64,000 nt of DNA from Pseudomonadota bacterium (GTDB lineage Bacteria; Pseudomonadota; Gammaproteobacteria; Burkholderiales; Rhodocyclaceae): positions 1 to 64,000 of the forward strand of contig JAKOTN010000026.1 of the NCBI GenBank assembly GCA_029776255.1, in the 5' to 3' direction. Under the pieces are notes generated by a model. That model was not told where the DNA came from and did no database searches. It was given only the letters and a program-made list of their open reading frames with translations. The translations under genes and the position numbers were made by a program. Shown here piece by piece: positions 51,887 through 61,507 of this stretch. Positions within the stretch are counted from its first letter, which is position 1. Every line of letters begins with the position of its first letter.

Positions 51887-52528
51887 ATGCTCGAAGCGTC
51901 GAATCTGGAATGCCTACGCGGCGAACGTCGTTTGTTCTCCGGGGTGGATTTTCGACTCGATAGCGGCGAAATGCTGTCGCTACAGGGAAAAAACGGTTCC
52001 GGGAAAACCAGTCTGCTACGCATGCTTTGCGGGCTGACACCGCCGGCCAACGGTGAAGTGCGCTGGCGTGACCAATCGATAACAACGCTTGGCGACGAAT
52101 TCCACCGTGAATTGTGCTATCTCGGACACCACAATGCGATCAAGGAAGAGTTAACACCTCTTGAGAACATCGTGTCATCGGCACGCTTGGCGCAAGAGAA
52201 ACTGGATGAACAGGCGGCGCTGGAAGCATTGGCGTGCGTTGGCTTGCTCGGCCGAGAGGAACTCGCGTGCCGTTATCTGTCACAGGGACAAAAACGCCGG
52301 GTGGCACTGGCCCGTTTGGTACACGAAAAGCGCGCCTTGTGGATTCTCGACGAACCCTACGTCGCGCTCGACGCGTCGGCGGTCGAACTGGTGGCCACCC
52401 TGGTCGGCGAACACTTGCGGCGCGGCGGGCTGGCGGTGATCACCACGCACCAACCCGTCAGGGTATCGGCAGAACGGGTGCGGGAGTTGTGGCTCGACAC
52501 CGACGATGCCGCACCGGCGCCATTCTAG
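51887..52528 (+). CDS. ccmA: Heme exporter ATPase CcmA
   Basis: I chose ATG 51887 (MLEASNLECLRG); the frame is open to 51812 but that part is not ABC-like. The 213-aa protein is the ATP-binding subunit of the CcmABCD complex, which releases holo-CcmE. Walker A SLQGKNGSGKTSLLRML, the signature YLSQGQKRRVALARL, and Walker B LWILDEPYVALDAS are all present. It is 8 bp before ccmB. Confidence 0.95.
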   Translation: MLEASNLECLRGERRLFSGVDFRLDSGEMLSLQGKNGSGKTSLLRMLCGLTPPANGEVRWRDQSITTLGDEFHRELCYLGHHNAIKEELTPLENIVSSARLAQEKLDEQAALEALACVGLLGREELACRYLSQGQKRRVALARLVHEKRALWILDEPYVALDASAVELVATLVGEHLRRGGLAVITTHQPVRVSAERVRELWLDTDDAAPAPF

Positions 52529-52536
52529 GGCTTCAG

Positions 52537-53205
52537 ATGCTGTTATTATTCCGTGCCGTCATTGGCAGAGACTTGAGACTGGCGATGCGGCGGCAAGCGG
52601 ATGTGGTTGCCGCGATGTTCTTTTTCATCATCGTTGTCAGCTTGTTCCCTCTCGGCGTCGGTCCGGAACCCGATCAGTTGCGCAAACTGGCGCCCGGCGT
52701 GCTCTGGGTGGCCGCGCTGCTGGCGACCATGCTGTCGTTGCCCCGGTTGTTTGCCGACGACTATCGCGACGGCACACTCGAACAGCTGGCGCTGGCACCG
52801 CAGCCGCTCGGCGTGGTCGTCCTGGCCAAAGTGGTGGCCCATTGGTTGATCGCCGGCCTGCCGTTGGTCATGCTGGCGCCAGTGTTGGGAATCCAATTCG
52901 ATTTGTCGAACGACGCTTTGGCCGTGTTGACCCTGTCGTTGCTGATCGGCACGCCGGCGCTGTCCGGCATCGGCGCCATTGGCGCGGCGCTAACGCTTGG
53001 CGTGCGCGGCGGCGGCGTGTTGTTGTCCTTGCTGATTTTGCCTTTGTACATTCCGGTACTGATTTTCGGCGCCGGCGCGGTCGATGCGACAGTCACCGGC
53101 CTGGGTCCGCAGGCCCATTTGTCGCTGCTCGGCGCGCTAACGCTTGGCGGTGTTTTTTTTGCGCCGTGGCCGACCGCCGCGGCTCTGAGAGTTGCCCTGG
53201 AATAA
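52537..53205 (+). CDS. ccmB: Heme exporter permease CcmB
   Basis: The start is ATG 52537; the longer frame upstream belongs to the ccmA strand region. The 222-aa integral membrane protein has six hydrophobic helices, starting after MLLLFRAVIGRDLRLAMRRQADV with FFFIIVVSLFPLGVG. The DDYRDGTLEQLAL stretch is typical of CcmB. It forms the transmembrane channel of the ABC complex with CcmA and CcmC. Its stop abuts the ccmC start. Confidence 0.95.
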   Translation: MLLLFRAVIGRDLRLAMRRQADVVAAMFFFIIVVSLFPLGVGPEPDQLRKLAPGVLWVAALLATMLSLPRLFADDYRDGTLEQLALAPQPLGVVVLAKVVAHWLIAGLPLVMLAPVLGIQFDLSNDALAVLTLSLLIGTPALSGIGAIGAALTLGVRGGGVLLSLLILPLYIPVLIFGAGAVDATVTGLGPQAHLSLLGALTLGGVFFAPWPTAAALRVALE

Positions 53206-53955
53206 ATGAGTCACCGACTGATCAACTGGTTCCGCTACGCCAGCCCCCAAACGTTCTACCCGCTCGCCGGCAAGATGATTCCCTGGTTCTGGATGCTGGC
53301 CGCGATCTTCGGCCTGACCGGTCTGAGCATCGGTTTTTTGCTGGCCCCCACCGACGCGCAGCAGGGTGAAGGGTACCGGATCATCTTTCTGCACGTGCCG
53401 GCCTCATGGATGTCGATGTTTATTTACTTGGTCATGTCTTTCTGGGCGGCGATGGGACTGGCTTTCAATACCCGCCTGTCCGGCATGATGGCCTCGGCGC
53501 TGGCGCCAACCGGCGCACTGTTCGCGTTCATTTCACTCTGGACAGGCGCGCTATGGGGTAAACCGATGTGGGGGACCTGGTGGGTCTGGGATGCTCGACT
53601 GACCTCGGAATTGATTTTGCTGTTTCTTTACATCGGCTTCATCGCGCTGCAAGCGGCCATCGACGACCCACGCCGCGCCGATAAGGCTGGCGCGATCCTG
53701 GCCCTGGTCGGCGTGGTCAATATTCCGATCATCTATTTTTCGGTGAAATGGTGGAACACGCTGCATCAAGGCGCCTCGGTCAGTCTGACCAAGTCGCCCA
53801 GCATGGCGACGACGATGCTATGGGGAATGTTGTTGTGCGCCCTGGCCTGCTGGATGTACAGCATCGCCGTCGCGCTGATGCGGGCGCGGACGATCATGCT
53901 GGAACGCGAACGGCATACCGACTGGGTGCGCACACTGCTCGCCGCCAAGGAGTAA
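53206..53955 (+). CDS. ccmC: Heme handling protein CcmC
   Basis: The 249-aa protein has six helices and the tryptophan-rich WWD heme-binding motif [18 protein letters not shown]. The conserved periplasmic His residues are in [10 protein letters not shown] and [10 protein letters not shown]. It delivers heme to CcmE and binds it at the periplasmic face. It begins directly after the ccmB stop. A small overlap-free gap of 3 bp precedes ccmD. Confidence 0.95.
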   Translation: MSHRLINWFRYASPQTFYPLAGKMIPWFWMLAAIFGLTGLSIGFLLAPTDAQQGEGYRIIFLHVPASWMSMFIYLVMSFWAAMGLAFNTRLSGMMASALAPTGALFAFISLWTGALWGKPMWGTWWVWDARLTSELILLFLYIGFIALQAAIDDPRRADKAGAILALVGVVNIPIIYFSVKWWNTLHQGASVSLTKSPSMATTMLWGMLLCALACWMYSIAVALMRARTIMLERERHTDWVRTLLAAKE

Positions 53956-53958
53956 CAA

Positions 53959-54177
53959 ATGCACTGGAACAGCCTGGCCGATTTTTTGGCGATGGGCGAT
54001 CACGGTCTGTACGTATGGGGATCGGTGGTGGTCACCGCATTACTGATGATCGCGGAACCGATTCTGGTCGTTCGAGGTCGGAGAAAGCTGCTCCTGCGCC
54101 TGATGCGCCAGTACCGTGCCGAAGGAGTGGACCGGCGAGACCACCGCCAACCGACAACCCGCAGGAGTCCCGCTTGA
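53959..54177 (+). CDS. ccmD: Cytochrome c maturation protein CcmD
   Basis: The 72-aa protein has one transmembrane helix ([21 protein letters not shown]) followed by a basic cytosolic stretch ([17 protein letters not shown]), the typical CcmD outline. It stabilises the CcmABC complex and aids release of holo-CcmE. The stop overlaps the TTG start of ccmE (TTGA). Confidence 0.87.
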   Translation: MHWNSLADFLAMGDHGLYVWGSVVVTALLMIAEPILVVRGRRKLLLRLMRQYRAEGVDRRDHRQPTTRRSPA

Positions 54178-54653
54178 AGCCACGTCACAAACGTATCGCG
54201 CTGATCCTTGGCGGTCTGGCGATACTCGCCCTCGCCGCCACCCTGGTGCTCAATGCCTTCCGAAGCAATCTGGTGTTCTTTTTCACGCCGACGCAGGTAG
54301 TCGCCGGCGAAGCACCCAAAGGAAAGAATTTCCGGATTGGCGGCATGGTCAAGGAAGGTTCGCTGCACCGCGAGGCAGACGGTGTCACCCTGCGTTTTGT
54401 GGTGACCGACACCGACAAGGAGATGCCTGTCGCTTACAAAGGTATCCTGCCGGATCTTTTTCGCGAAGGGAAAGGTGTCGTCGCGCAAGGCAAACTCGGC
54501 GACGATGGGCTGTTCGTCGCCAGCGAGGTGTTGGCCAAACACGATGAGAACTATATGCCGCCAGAAGCGGCCAAGGCGGTCGGCGACGCGCACGCGCGCG
54601 CAGCGGCGAACAAGGCCACGGCCGAGGCGGCCGCCCGAACGGTGAAACAATGA
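54174..54653 (+). CDS. ccmE: Heme chaperone CcmE
   Basis: I chose TTG 54174 with AGGAG 6 nt upstream, overlapping the ccmD stop. The 159-aa protein has an N-terminal membrane anchor ([20 protein letters not shown]) and an OB-fold periplasmic domain. It ends with the heme-binding H123-DEN-Y127-MPPE motif, His123 being the covalent heme site. It carries heme from CcmC to CcmF/H. The Ala/Lys-rich tail is variable in the family. Confidence 0.94.
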   Translation: MKPRHKRIALILGGLAILALAATLVLNAFRSNLVFFFTPTQVVAGEAPKGKNFRIGGMVKEGSLHREADGVTLRFVVTDTDKEMPVAYKGILPDLFREGKGVVAQGKLGDDGLFVASEVLAKHDENYMPPEAAKAVGDAHARAAANKATAEAAARTVKQ

Positions 54654-54693
54654 CCATGCCTGCATTTCGGACCACTACCCGGACGACGCCCCG

Positions 54694-56700
54694 ATGATCC
54701 CCGAACTCGGTCACTTCGCGCTTATTCTCGCGCTGTGTGTTGCGTTGGCCCAGGGCACGCTGCCCTTGCTTGGCGCGCATCGTAACCGGCTCGGCTGGAT
54801 GGCCTTCGCCCGTCCGGCGGCTTTGGCGCAGACCCTGCTGCTGGCGATTGCTTTCGCCTGCTTGAGCGCCGCCTTCGTCCAGAACGATTTCTCGGTACTT
54901 TATGTCGCACAGCACTCGAACACGCTTTTACCGGTCCAGTACCGCCTTGCCGCTGTTTGGGGTGGACACGAAGGCTCGCTCCTGCTTTGGGTTACGATGC
55001 TGGCGCTGTGGGCACTGGCCGTGGCGCGGCTGTCGCGGCAACTGCCGGCGCGCATGGTCGCGCGCGTTCTCGGCGTGCTTGGGCTGGTCGGTGCCGGCTT
55101 CCTGCTGTTCATCCTCCTGACCTCGAATCCTTTTCAACGCCTGTTGCCGGGCGCCGAGGAAGGACGCGACCTCAATCCGTTGTTACAAGACCCCGGCCTG
55201 ATCTTTCACCCGCCGATGCTGTACATGGGCTACGTCGGCTTTTCGGTGGCCTTCGCCTTCGCCATCGCCGCGCTGCTTTCCGGCCAGCTCGACGCCGCCT
55301 GGGCGCGTTGGTCGCGGCCATGGACAACGGCGGCGTGGGTATTTTTGACGCTGGGCATCGCCTTGGGTTCGTGGTGGGCGTATTACGAACTGGGTTGGGG
55401 CGGCTGGTGGTTCTGGGACCCGGTCGAAAACGCCTCATTCATGCCTTGGCTGGTCGGCACGGCGCTGGTGCACTCGCTGGCCGTCACCGAAAAACGCGGC
55501 AGTTTCAAGAACTGGACGGTGCTGCTGGCGATCTCGGCATTTTCGCTGTCGCTGCTCGGCACCTTCCTGGTTCGTTCCGGCGTGCTGACCTCGGTACATG
55601 CCTTCGCCACCGACCCACGCCGCGGGATCTTCATCCTGCTGTTTCTCGGCACGGTGATCGGCGGCTCGCTGAGCCTGTTCGCCTGGCGCGCACCGAAGGT
55701 CGGACTCGGCGGGCGTTTTGACCTGCTATCGCGCGAATCGTTGTTATTGACCAATAACGTGCTGCTGGTCGTCGCCTGCTCGTCAGTCCTGCTGGGAACG
55801 CTTTACCCGCTGCTGATCGACGCGCTTGGGGCGGGCAAATTGTCGGTTGGTCCGCCTTATTTCAATGCCGTTTTCGTGCCGCTGATGCTACCGGCGGTGT
55901 TCCTGATCGGTGTCGCGCCTTTCGCGCGCTGGAAAAAAGCCAGCGCTGGAGAATTGGCGCGCACCCTGCGCTGGGCGTTCCTGACGGCGGCGGTTGTCGG
56001 CGGCGGCGCGCCTTTTCTGTACGGCCAGTGGCAACCGCTGGTCGGGCTGAGTCTATTGTTCGCGGCTTGGATCGTGCTCAGCGCAGCGCTCAATTTTGTC
56101 GACCGCGTGCAATCGACACGCGCCAGCCAATCCTTTCTGACTGCCGTGGGGCAACAGCCGCGCAGCTTTCTCGGCATGCATGTGGCGCATGTCGGCGTGG
56201 CGATCTTTATCGCCGGGGTAACCGTGGTTGGCGCGTATCAATCGGAAAAGGATGTCAGGATGTCGATTGGCGATACGGTCGATGTCGCCGGTTACACCTT
56301 CAAATTCAATGGAGTGAGACAGGAACAAGGCGCCAATTATCGCGCCGTTGTCGGCGATATCGATCTGTTTGTTGACGGCAAGCCGCTACGCAAAATGGCG
56401 CCGGAAAAACGCTTCTATGCCTCGTCGTCCATGCCGATGACCGAAGCGTCGATCGACGCCGGCCTGCTGCGCGACGCCTACGTGTCGCTCGGCGAACCGA
56501 TCGACAAGACGAAGCCGGATGGCGCCTGGGCGGTGCGTGTTTATTACAAGCCGTTGGTCGACTGGATCTGGGGAGGCTGCCTGGTGATGGCTCTCGGCGG
56601 ATTACTGGCCATCAGCGATCGCCGTTATCGAATCGCATCGCGTTCGTCGGCGCCCGCCGGGCTTGCCGCGCGTACCGCACCACGCGTCCAAGAAGCGTAA
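54694..56700 (+). CDS. ccmF: Heme lyase CcmF
   Basis: The 668-aa membrane protein, about 14 helices, joins heme to apocytochrome c in the periplasm. It has the WWD heme motif WGGWWFWDPVENASFMPWL and conserved His-bearing loops (GHEGSLLLWV, IFHPPMLYMGYVG, LVHSLAVTEKRG). The large periplasmic segment ends the chain. Normal length. It follows ccmE by 40 bp and is the largest gene of the operon. Confidence 0.95.
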   Translation: MIPELGHFALILALCVALAQGTLPLLGAHRNRLGWMAFARPAALAQTLLLAIAFACLSAAFVQNDFSVLYVAQHSNTLLPVQYRLAAVWGGHEGSLLLWVTMLALWALAVARLSRQLPARMVARVLGVLGLVGAGFLLFILLTSNPFQRLLPGAEEGRDLNPLLQDPGLIFHPPMLYMGYVGFSVAFAFAIAALLSGQLDAAWARWSRPWTTAAWVFLTLGIALGSWWAYYELGWGGWWFWDPVENASFMPWLVGTALVHSLAVTEKRGSFKNWTVLLAISAFSLSLLGTFLVRSGVLTSVHAFATDPRRGIFILLFLGTVIGGSLSLFAWRAPKVGLGGRFDLLSRESLLLTNNVLLVVACSSVLLGTLYPLLIDALGAGKLSVGPPYFNAVFVPLMLPAVFLIGVAPFARWKKASAGELARTLRWAFLTAAVVGGGAPFLYGQWQPLVGLSLLFAAWIVLSAALNFVDRVQSTRASQSFLTAVGQQPRSFLGMHVAHVGVAIFIAGVTVVGAYQSEKDVRMSIGDTVDVAGYTFKFNGVRQEQGANYRAVVGDIDLFVDGKPLRKMAPEKRFYASSSMPMTEASIDAGLLRDAYVSLGEPIDKTKPDGAWAVRVYYKPLVDWIWGGCLVMALGGLLAISDRRYRIASRSSAPAGLAARTAPRVQEA

Positions 56701-56712
56701 GGAATTTTGTCA

Positions 56713-57297
56713 ATGAACCGCTTTCTCTGGCCGCTGATCGGTTTCATCGCGCTTCTTGCCTTGCTCGCCGTCGGATTGACGCTGAACCCGCGCGACGTGC
56801 CGTCACCATTGGTCGACAAACCGGCGCCCTCATTCTCGCTACCGCAACTGCAAGCGCCCGCGCAAACCTTTTCGCCGAAAGACATGCACGGCAAGGTCTG
56901 GTTGCTCAACGTCTGGGCGTCGTGGTGCGTGTCCTGCCGACAAGAGCACCCGGTGCTGGTCGAATTGGCAAAACAGCAGGTGGTACCGCTGATTGGCTTG
57001 AATTACAAGGAAGTGCGTGGCGATGGTGGCATCGACATCGACAAACTGTCACCTGAACGGGAGAAGCAGATGGTCCTCGAACGCGCCGGCGAGTGGCTCC
57101 GACAGCACGGCGATCCCTACACCTTGTCGGCAATCGACATCGATGGCCGGGTCGGCATCGATTACGGCGTCTATGGCGTGCCGGAAACTTATGTGATCGA
57201 CAAGAACGGCATCATTCGCTTGAAACACACCGGCCCGATCACGCCCGATGTCTTTTCCGGCAAAATTTTGCCGTTGCTGGCGACGCTCTCCAAATGA
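56713..57297 (+). CDS. ccmG: Thioredoxin-like CcmG (DsbE)
   Basis: ATG 56713 follows AAGGAA at good distance; TTG 56707 is the alternative. The 194-aa protein has an N-terminal anchor (LWPLIGFIALLALLAVGLTL) and a thioredoxin fold with WASWC72-VS-C75, then GVPETYVIDKNGIIRLKHTG. It reduces the apocytochrome CXXCH thiols via CcmH in the periplasm. The stop overlaps the ccmH start. Confidence 0.94.
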   Translation: MNRFLWPLIGFIALLALLAVGLTLNPRDVPSPLVDKPAPSFSLPQLQAPAQTFSPKDMHGKVWLLNVWASWCVSCRQEHPVLVELAKQQVVPLIGLNYKEVRGDGGIDIDKLSPEREKQMVLERAGEWLRQHGDPYTLSAIDIDGRVGIDYGVYGVPETYVIDKNGIIRLKHTGPITPDVFSGKILPLLATLSK

Positions 57298-57779
57298 GGC
57301 ACTGGCTGACGACCCTGTGGCTGCTGCTGATCGTCGCTGGCGTGCACAACTTGCGCGCCGGCGAAGCCATGCCCCTGGCGTCGGACGAAGTCACCGAAAA
57401 ACGCCTGGTCGCCATAGCGTCGGAATTGCGCTGTCTGGTCTGTCAGAACGAATCCCTGGCCGGCTCTGGCGCCGAACTGGCCAACGACCTGCGCCGTGAA
57501 ATCCGCGCCTTGATCAAGGAGGGCAAAAGCGACGCCGAAATCATGGAGTTCATGGTCAGCCGTTACGGCGATTTTGTGCGCTACCGACCACCGCTGAAAG
57601 GAAGCACGCTTTTATTGTGGTTCGGGCCAGGGCTGTTCTTGGTTGGCGGTCTGGTGGCACTGTTCCTGTACCTGCGACGACGTCAACGGGCGATGAACGA
57701 CAGCCCGCTGACGGCCGAGGAGGAACGAGAAGCGAGCGCTCTGCTGCAAGAACAAGATTCCCGCCGAGGGCAGTCATGA
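57294..57779 (+). CDS. ccmH: Cytochrome c maturation protein CcmH
   Basis: I chose ATG 57294, overlapping the ccmG stop; the frame is open to 57093 inside ccmG. The 161-aa precursor has a signal region (WLTTLWLLLIVAGVHNLRA), the redox motif LRC47-LV-C50-QNES, and one C-terminal helix (LLLWFGPGLFLVGGLVALFL). It handles apocytochrome c with CcmG. The stop overlaps the ccmI start. Confidence 0.94.
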   Translation: MRHWLTTLWLLLIVAGVHNLRAGEAMPLASDEVTEKRLVAIASELRCLVCQNESLAGSGAELANDLRREIRALIKEGKSDAEIMEFMVSRYGDFVRYRPPLKGSTLLLWFGPGLFLVGGLVALFLYLRRRQRAMNDSPLTAEEEREASALLQEQDSRRGQS

Positions 57780-58972
57780 CCGGTTTTATCATCCTCGCGG
57801 CACTGCTGCTGATTGCCATCGTCGCGCTACTGGTGACGCCGCTCTGGCGATCGCCACGCGTCGCACATCGTACCGATCAGCGCGAAACCAATCTGGCGAT
57901 ATTCCGCGATCAACTCGCCGAAATCGAGCGCGAAAAACACGCGGGCACACTGGCCGAGGCGGATTTCGAACAGGCGCGTCAGGAACTGCAGCGGCGCCTG
58001 CTCCAGGAGTTGCCGGCCACCGAAGAGGCGCCGGCACACGCACCCGGCGAGCGTAAAACCGCGCTGGCGCTGCTCATCGTCCTGCCGCTGGCGGCAACGC
58101 TGCTTTATGCCCTGCTGGGCAATCGTCAAGCGCTCGACCCCGTGCAGAGACAAGCGCGCATGGCCCCGGAGCAGATTGCGACGATGGTTGCCGGTCTGGC
58201 GGAAAAATTGCGCGAAAGCCCCGACGACAGCAAAGGCTGGATAATGCTGGCCCGATCATACAAAGTGCTGGAACGGTTTTCCGATGCCGCCGAAGCTTAC
58301 AGCCACGTCGGCGCCTTGCTTGAGCGCGACGCGGGCATGCTTGCCGACTACGCGGAAGTGCTCAGCTTGGCCAAGGGTGGCGATTTGCAGGGCAAGCCGA
58401 GCGAAATGATCGAACGGGCATTGAAAATCGACCCGAATGAACCGCAAGCCCTGTTGCTCGCCGGCGCGGCGGCCCGGGACCGGCGCCAATTTTCCGCCGC
58501 GGCCGATTATTGGGCTCGCTTGCTGGCCCAACTGGAACCCGGCACCGCGGAAGCGGATGCGCTGGAAAACGCCATTTCGCAAGCCCGCTCGCTCGTCAGT
58601 CAACCCGGCAAGGCGACCGGCGACGCGAAAAGCGCTCTCAGTGGCGAAGTGACGCTAAGCAGCAAGCTGGCGGGACAGGCACGCCCCGACGATGTGCTGT
58701 TCGTTTTCGCGCGCGCCGAAAATGGATCGCGGATACCGCTCGCTGCGATACGGGCGCGAGTGGCCGACCTGCCACTACGCTTTCGTTTAGACGACTCAAT
58801 GGCATTGAGTGGTGGTGGAAAGCTTTCCGAATTCGCCACGGTACGCGTCGAGGCACGGATCGCCAAGGCGGGTCAAGCCCAGAGTTCGAGCGGCGATCTG
58901 TTCGGCGCTCTCAGCGGCGTCAAACCCGGCAGCGACAAACTCCGGCTGGTCATCGACAAAGTCCAGCCCTGA
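57776..58972 (+). CDS. ccmI: Apocytochrome c chaperone CcmI
   Basis: The 398-aa protein begins with two membrane helices (MTGFIILAALLLIAIVALLV and LALLIVLPLAATLLYALLG) and a coiled-coil loop (REKHAGTLAEADFEQARQELQRR). A TPR-rich periplasmic part follows (SKGWIMLARSYKVLERFSDAAEAY, then more repeats), with a C-terminal beta domain (about 310-398). It binds the apocytochrome C-terminus. The start overlaps the ccmH stop. It ends the ccm operon. Confidence 0.92.
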   Translation: MTGFIILAALLLIAIVALLVTPLWRSPRVAHRTDQRETNLAIFRDQLAEIEREKHAGTLAEADFEQARQELQRRLLQELPATEEAPAHAPGERKTALALLIVLPLAATLLYALLGNRQALDPVQRQARMAPEQIATMVAGLAEKLRESPDDSKGWIMLARSYKVLERFSDAAEAYSHVGALLERDAGMLADYAEVLSLAKGGDLQGKPSEMIERALKIDPNEPQALLLAGAAARDRRQFSAAADYWARLLAQLEPGTAEADALENAISQARSLVSQPGKATGDAKSALSGEVTLSSKLAGQARPDDVLFVFARAENGSRIPLAAIRARVADLPLRFRLDDSMALSGGGKLSEFATVRVEARIAKAGQAQSSSGDLFGALSGVKPGSDKLRLVIDKVQP

Positions 58973-59009
58973 CCCCGCCATCGACACACACAATAAGATA
59001 ACGGGGTCA
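58970..59009. terminator. Inverted repeat between convergent ccmI and hypothetical gene
   Basis: TGACCCCG (58970-58977) and CGGGGTCA (59002-59009) form a perfect 8-bp stem with a 24-nt loop. The TGA stop codons of both convergent genes lie inside the stem. A U-tract is absent, so a bidirectional terminator is only likely. Confidence 0.5.
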
Positions 59010-59516
59010 CTCGTCTACGGGAGAAGGCGTGTCGCCAATCGTCTCGCGAACGTGGGACGACTGCGTGTCGACGCGCGGCGCCATGAAATCCCGCAGCACG
59101 CTCTCCATGAGCGTCCCGACGCCTTGCCGCAGGTGCTCCCCCGCCACGGCAAGCGCCTCGTCGAGTAGCGCCGGCAAGGCGTCGGCAAGTTGCCGGTTGA
59201 CGCGATCCGCCAAATCCATCGCCAAGGCGGTCGCCTGCCGATCGTCGAGGGGAGACGCATTGCCAAGCGCAGGCACGTCGACATCCGTCGTCACGATAAC
59301 ATCGGTAAGCACCGGGAGATCGTCGTCGTCCGCGCGCATTTTTTGCAGACGCTCGATGAGTTGCTCGCGATCAGCGCGCATGGTCGACACGACGAAGCTA
59401 CGCCGACGCTGCAAGCGGCGCGGATGTCCGCGCTCTGTTTCCCCCAAGGCGTCGGCGTTGGCTCTGATCAGCGAATTGACGCGCCTGATCAGATCCAGAT
59501 CCCGATCCTCAGCCAT
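59007..59516 (-). CDS. Hypothetical protein downstream of holC
   Basis: I chose ATG 59516, overlapping the holC stop, so the two are co-translated. The 169-aa acidic, charged protein has no signal or transmembrane part. It contains DLDLIRRVNSLIRANADALG and LPVLTDVIVTTDVDVPALG, then a helical C-terminal half (DLADRVNRQLADALPALLDEALAVAGEHLRQG). The LPVLTDV-like motif recalls betaproteobacterial DUF2486-type proteins near holC. That link is from memory. Function unknown. Confidence 0.7.
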   Translation of the reverse strand: MAEDRDLDLIRRVNSLIRANADALGETERGHPRRLQRRRSFVVSTMRADREQLIERLQKMRADDDDLPVLTDVIVTTDVDVPALGNASPLDDRQATALAMDLADRVNRQLADALPALLDEALAVAGEHLRQGVGTLMESVLRDFMAPRVDTQSSHVRETIGDTPSPVDE

Positions 59517-59941
59517 CAACCTTCACCCGACAAATCGACGAATTGGACAACATAACCGCGATCTTTGTAAAACTTGACCCGTTCCCGGGCGGCCCGACGT
59601 TCTTCGGCCTGCCGGCCGACCACCTCGATCAAGCTGGTGAATCGTGAAAAACCAGGCGGAATGTCGTTCGAAAGATTGAACAAGCGTTCATCTTGAGGCA
59701 GTGAATCAAGGCTACCGGTAATCAGTACGAGGGTTTCGCCAGCCAATGGCGAATCGGCGCGGACATGCGGCACGAAACCGGTTGGCGGATGCATCCATAG
59801 GTGGCGATCCAGCGCTGCGGCGATCTCGGCATCGGGAGCGTAAACCAACAACGCTTTCCGCCGGGCAGCGGCCTTGCCGATTAGCGCCGCAGTCGCCGCC
59901 AGCCTGTCGGACGCGTTGTGGTAAAAGAAAATCTGCGTCAA
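59516..59941 (-). CDS. holC: DNA polymerase III chi subunit HolC
   Basis: I chose TTG 59941, which overlaps the pepA stop (TTGA); the longer frame lies inside pepA. The 141-aa protein starts LTQIFFYHNASDRLAATAALIGKA and has VYAPDAEIAAALDRHLWMHPPTGFVPH, a pattern of HolC. It links the clamp loader to SSB during replication. Coupled to pepA, as in many beta- and gammaproteobacteria. Confidence 0.9.
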   Translation of the reverse strand: MTQIFFYHNASDRLAATAALIGKAAARRKALLVYAPDAEIAAALDRHLWMHPPTGFVPHVRADSPLAGETLVLITGSLDSLPQDERLFNLSNDIPPGFSRFTSLIEVVGRQAEERRAARERVKFYKDRGYVVQFVDLSGEG

Positions 59942-61434
59942 CTGAGTTTCTGGCTTCGTTCCAACAGGTAATGCATGAGCAGCGGCACCGGTCTGCCAGT
60001 CGCGCCTTTGTCGGCCCCTGACTTCCATGCGGTACCAGCGATATCCAGGTGTGCCCAAACATACTTCTTGGCAAACCGGGAGAGAAAACAAGCGGCGGTG
60101 ATACTGCCACCCCAACGCCCGCCAACATTCGCCATGTCCGCGAACGGGCTTTTCAACAACTCCTGGTAGTCATCCCACAACGGCATTTGCCACGCCCGAT
60201 CATGCCCTTCGTCACCCGCGTTTAGCAAATCGCGCGCCAGCGCCTCGTTATTGGCAAAAAGGCCGGTCGCGACATGACCAAGTGCCACCACGCAGGCGCC
60301 GGTAAGCGTTGCGACGTCGATCACCGTTTCGGGGTCAAAACGCGCGGCATAGGTTAGCGCGTCGCAGAGAACCAGGCGTCCTTCGGCGTCGGTATTCAGG
60401 ATCTCGATGCTCTGCCCGGACATGGAGTGAATAATGTCGCCGGGTCGCGACGCCGCCCCGCCCGGCATGTTTTCGGCGCTCGGCACGATCACCGTCAGAT
60501 TGAGCGGCAACTTCAGCAATGCCGCTGCCTTGACAACGCCGAGCACGCTGGCGGCGCCGCACATGTCGTATTTCATTTCGTCCATGTCGGCCGCTGGCTT
60601 GAGCGAAATACCACCGGAATCGAAGGTGATTCCCTTGCCAATCAGGACAACAGGTTTTTCGTTACTCTTGCCGCCCTTGTAATGCAGAACGATCAGCTTG
60701 GGAGGCTGCCGCGATCCTTTTGCGACCGACAACAAAGCGTGCATATTCAGAGCCGACATTTCATCGTGCCCGAGAATTTCACAATCGATTTTGTGATCCG
60801 CAGCCATTTTTTGCGCCACTTCGCCAAGATAATCCGGCGTACATACATTCCCCGGCAAGTTGGCCAGATCCTTGGCGAACGACATGCCTTCGGCGATGGC
60901 ATGGCCCTGATTCAGCGCTTCTTCAGCGACCATCAGCTCGTTGCGGCGTTCGACAACGAAAGTGAGTTTACGTAACGGTCGGCGAACCTTGTCGTTCTTG
61001 CTCTTGAATCGATCGAAGCGGTAAACGGTTTCCCGCGCAACCAGCGCCGCTTGCCTGACACGCCACGCGGCACTGCGTTTTTTTACCGTGGTTTCAGTCA
61101 GGAACACGCTGCCGTCGAACGCCCCGGTCTCGTTCAACGTCTTTACCGCGCAGCGAATGGCGGCGCAGTATTCCTTATCGCCATATTCCTTTTCCTTGCC
61201 GAGTCCGACCAGTAGCACGCGATCACACAACGTGCCGGGAACATTGTGCAATAGCAAGGTGCTACCGGTTTTTCCCTCCATGTCGCCACGGCGAATGATG
61301 TCCGAAAGATGATTACGGGCGGCGTTATCAAGAAGTTCGGCAGCGAGCGTCAGCTTTCGCGGTTCAAAAACGCCGACGACAACACAGGCGCTGCGTTGCT
61401 TTTCTGGACTGCCGCTTTTTATGCTAAATTCCAC
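59938..61434 (-). CDS. pepA: Leucyl aminopeptidase PepA
   Basis: I chose GTG 61434 with GGAGAG upstream; the ATG at 61482 lies in the lptF control region. The 498-aa M17 enzyme removes N-terminal residues using two metal ions. The metal and catalytic region shows GKGITFDSGGISLKPAADMDEM, then the signature LNTDAEGRLVLCDALTY. An N-terminal macro-like domain (about 1-160) precedes. It is divergent from lptF, with 73 bp between. Confidence 0.95.
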   Translation of the reverse strand: MEFSIKSGSPEKQRSACVVVGVFEPRKLTLAAELLDNAARNHLSDIIRRGDMEGKTGSTLLLHNVPGTLCDRVLLVGLGKEKEYGDKEYCAAIRCAVKTLNETGAFDGSVFLTETTVKKRSAAWRVRQAALVARETVYRFDRFKSKNDKVRRPLRKLTFVVERRNELMVAEEALNQGHAIAEGMSFAKDLANLPGNVCTPDYLGEVAQKMAADHKIDCEILGHDEMSALNMHALLSVAKGSRQPPKLIVLHYKGGKSNEKPVVLIGKGITFDSGGISLKPAADMDEMKYDMCGAASVLGVVKAAALLKLPLNLTVIVPSAENMPGGAASRPGDIIHSMSGQSIEILNTDAEGRLVLCDALTYAARFDPETVIDVATLTGACVVALGHVATGLFANNEALARDLLNAGDEGHDRAWQMPLWDDYQELLKSPFADMANVGGRWGGSITAACFLSRFAKKYVWAHLDIAGTAWKSGADKGATGRPVPLLMHYLLERSQKLS

Positions 61435-61507
61435 ACGCCTCTCCCCTCTGAATGCTTGCTCCATCCAAGAACCGATTATCACAGCAGTATTTCATCAAAG
61501 TCAAAAA

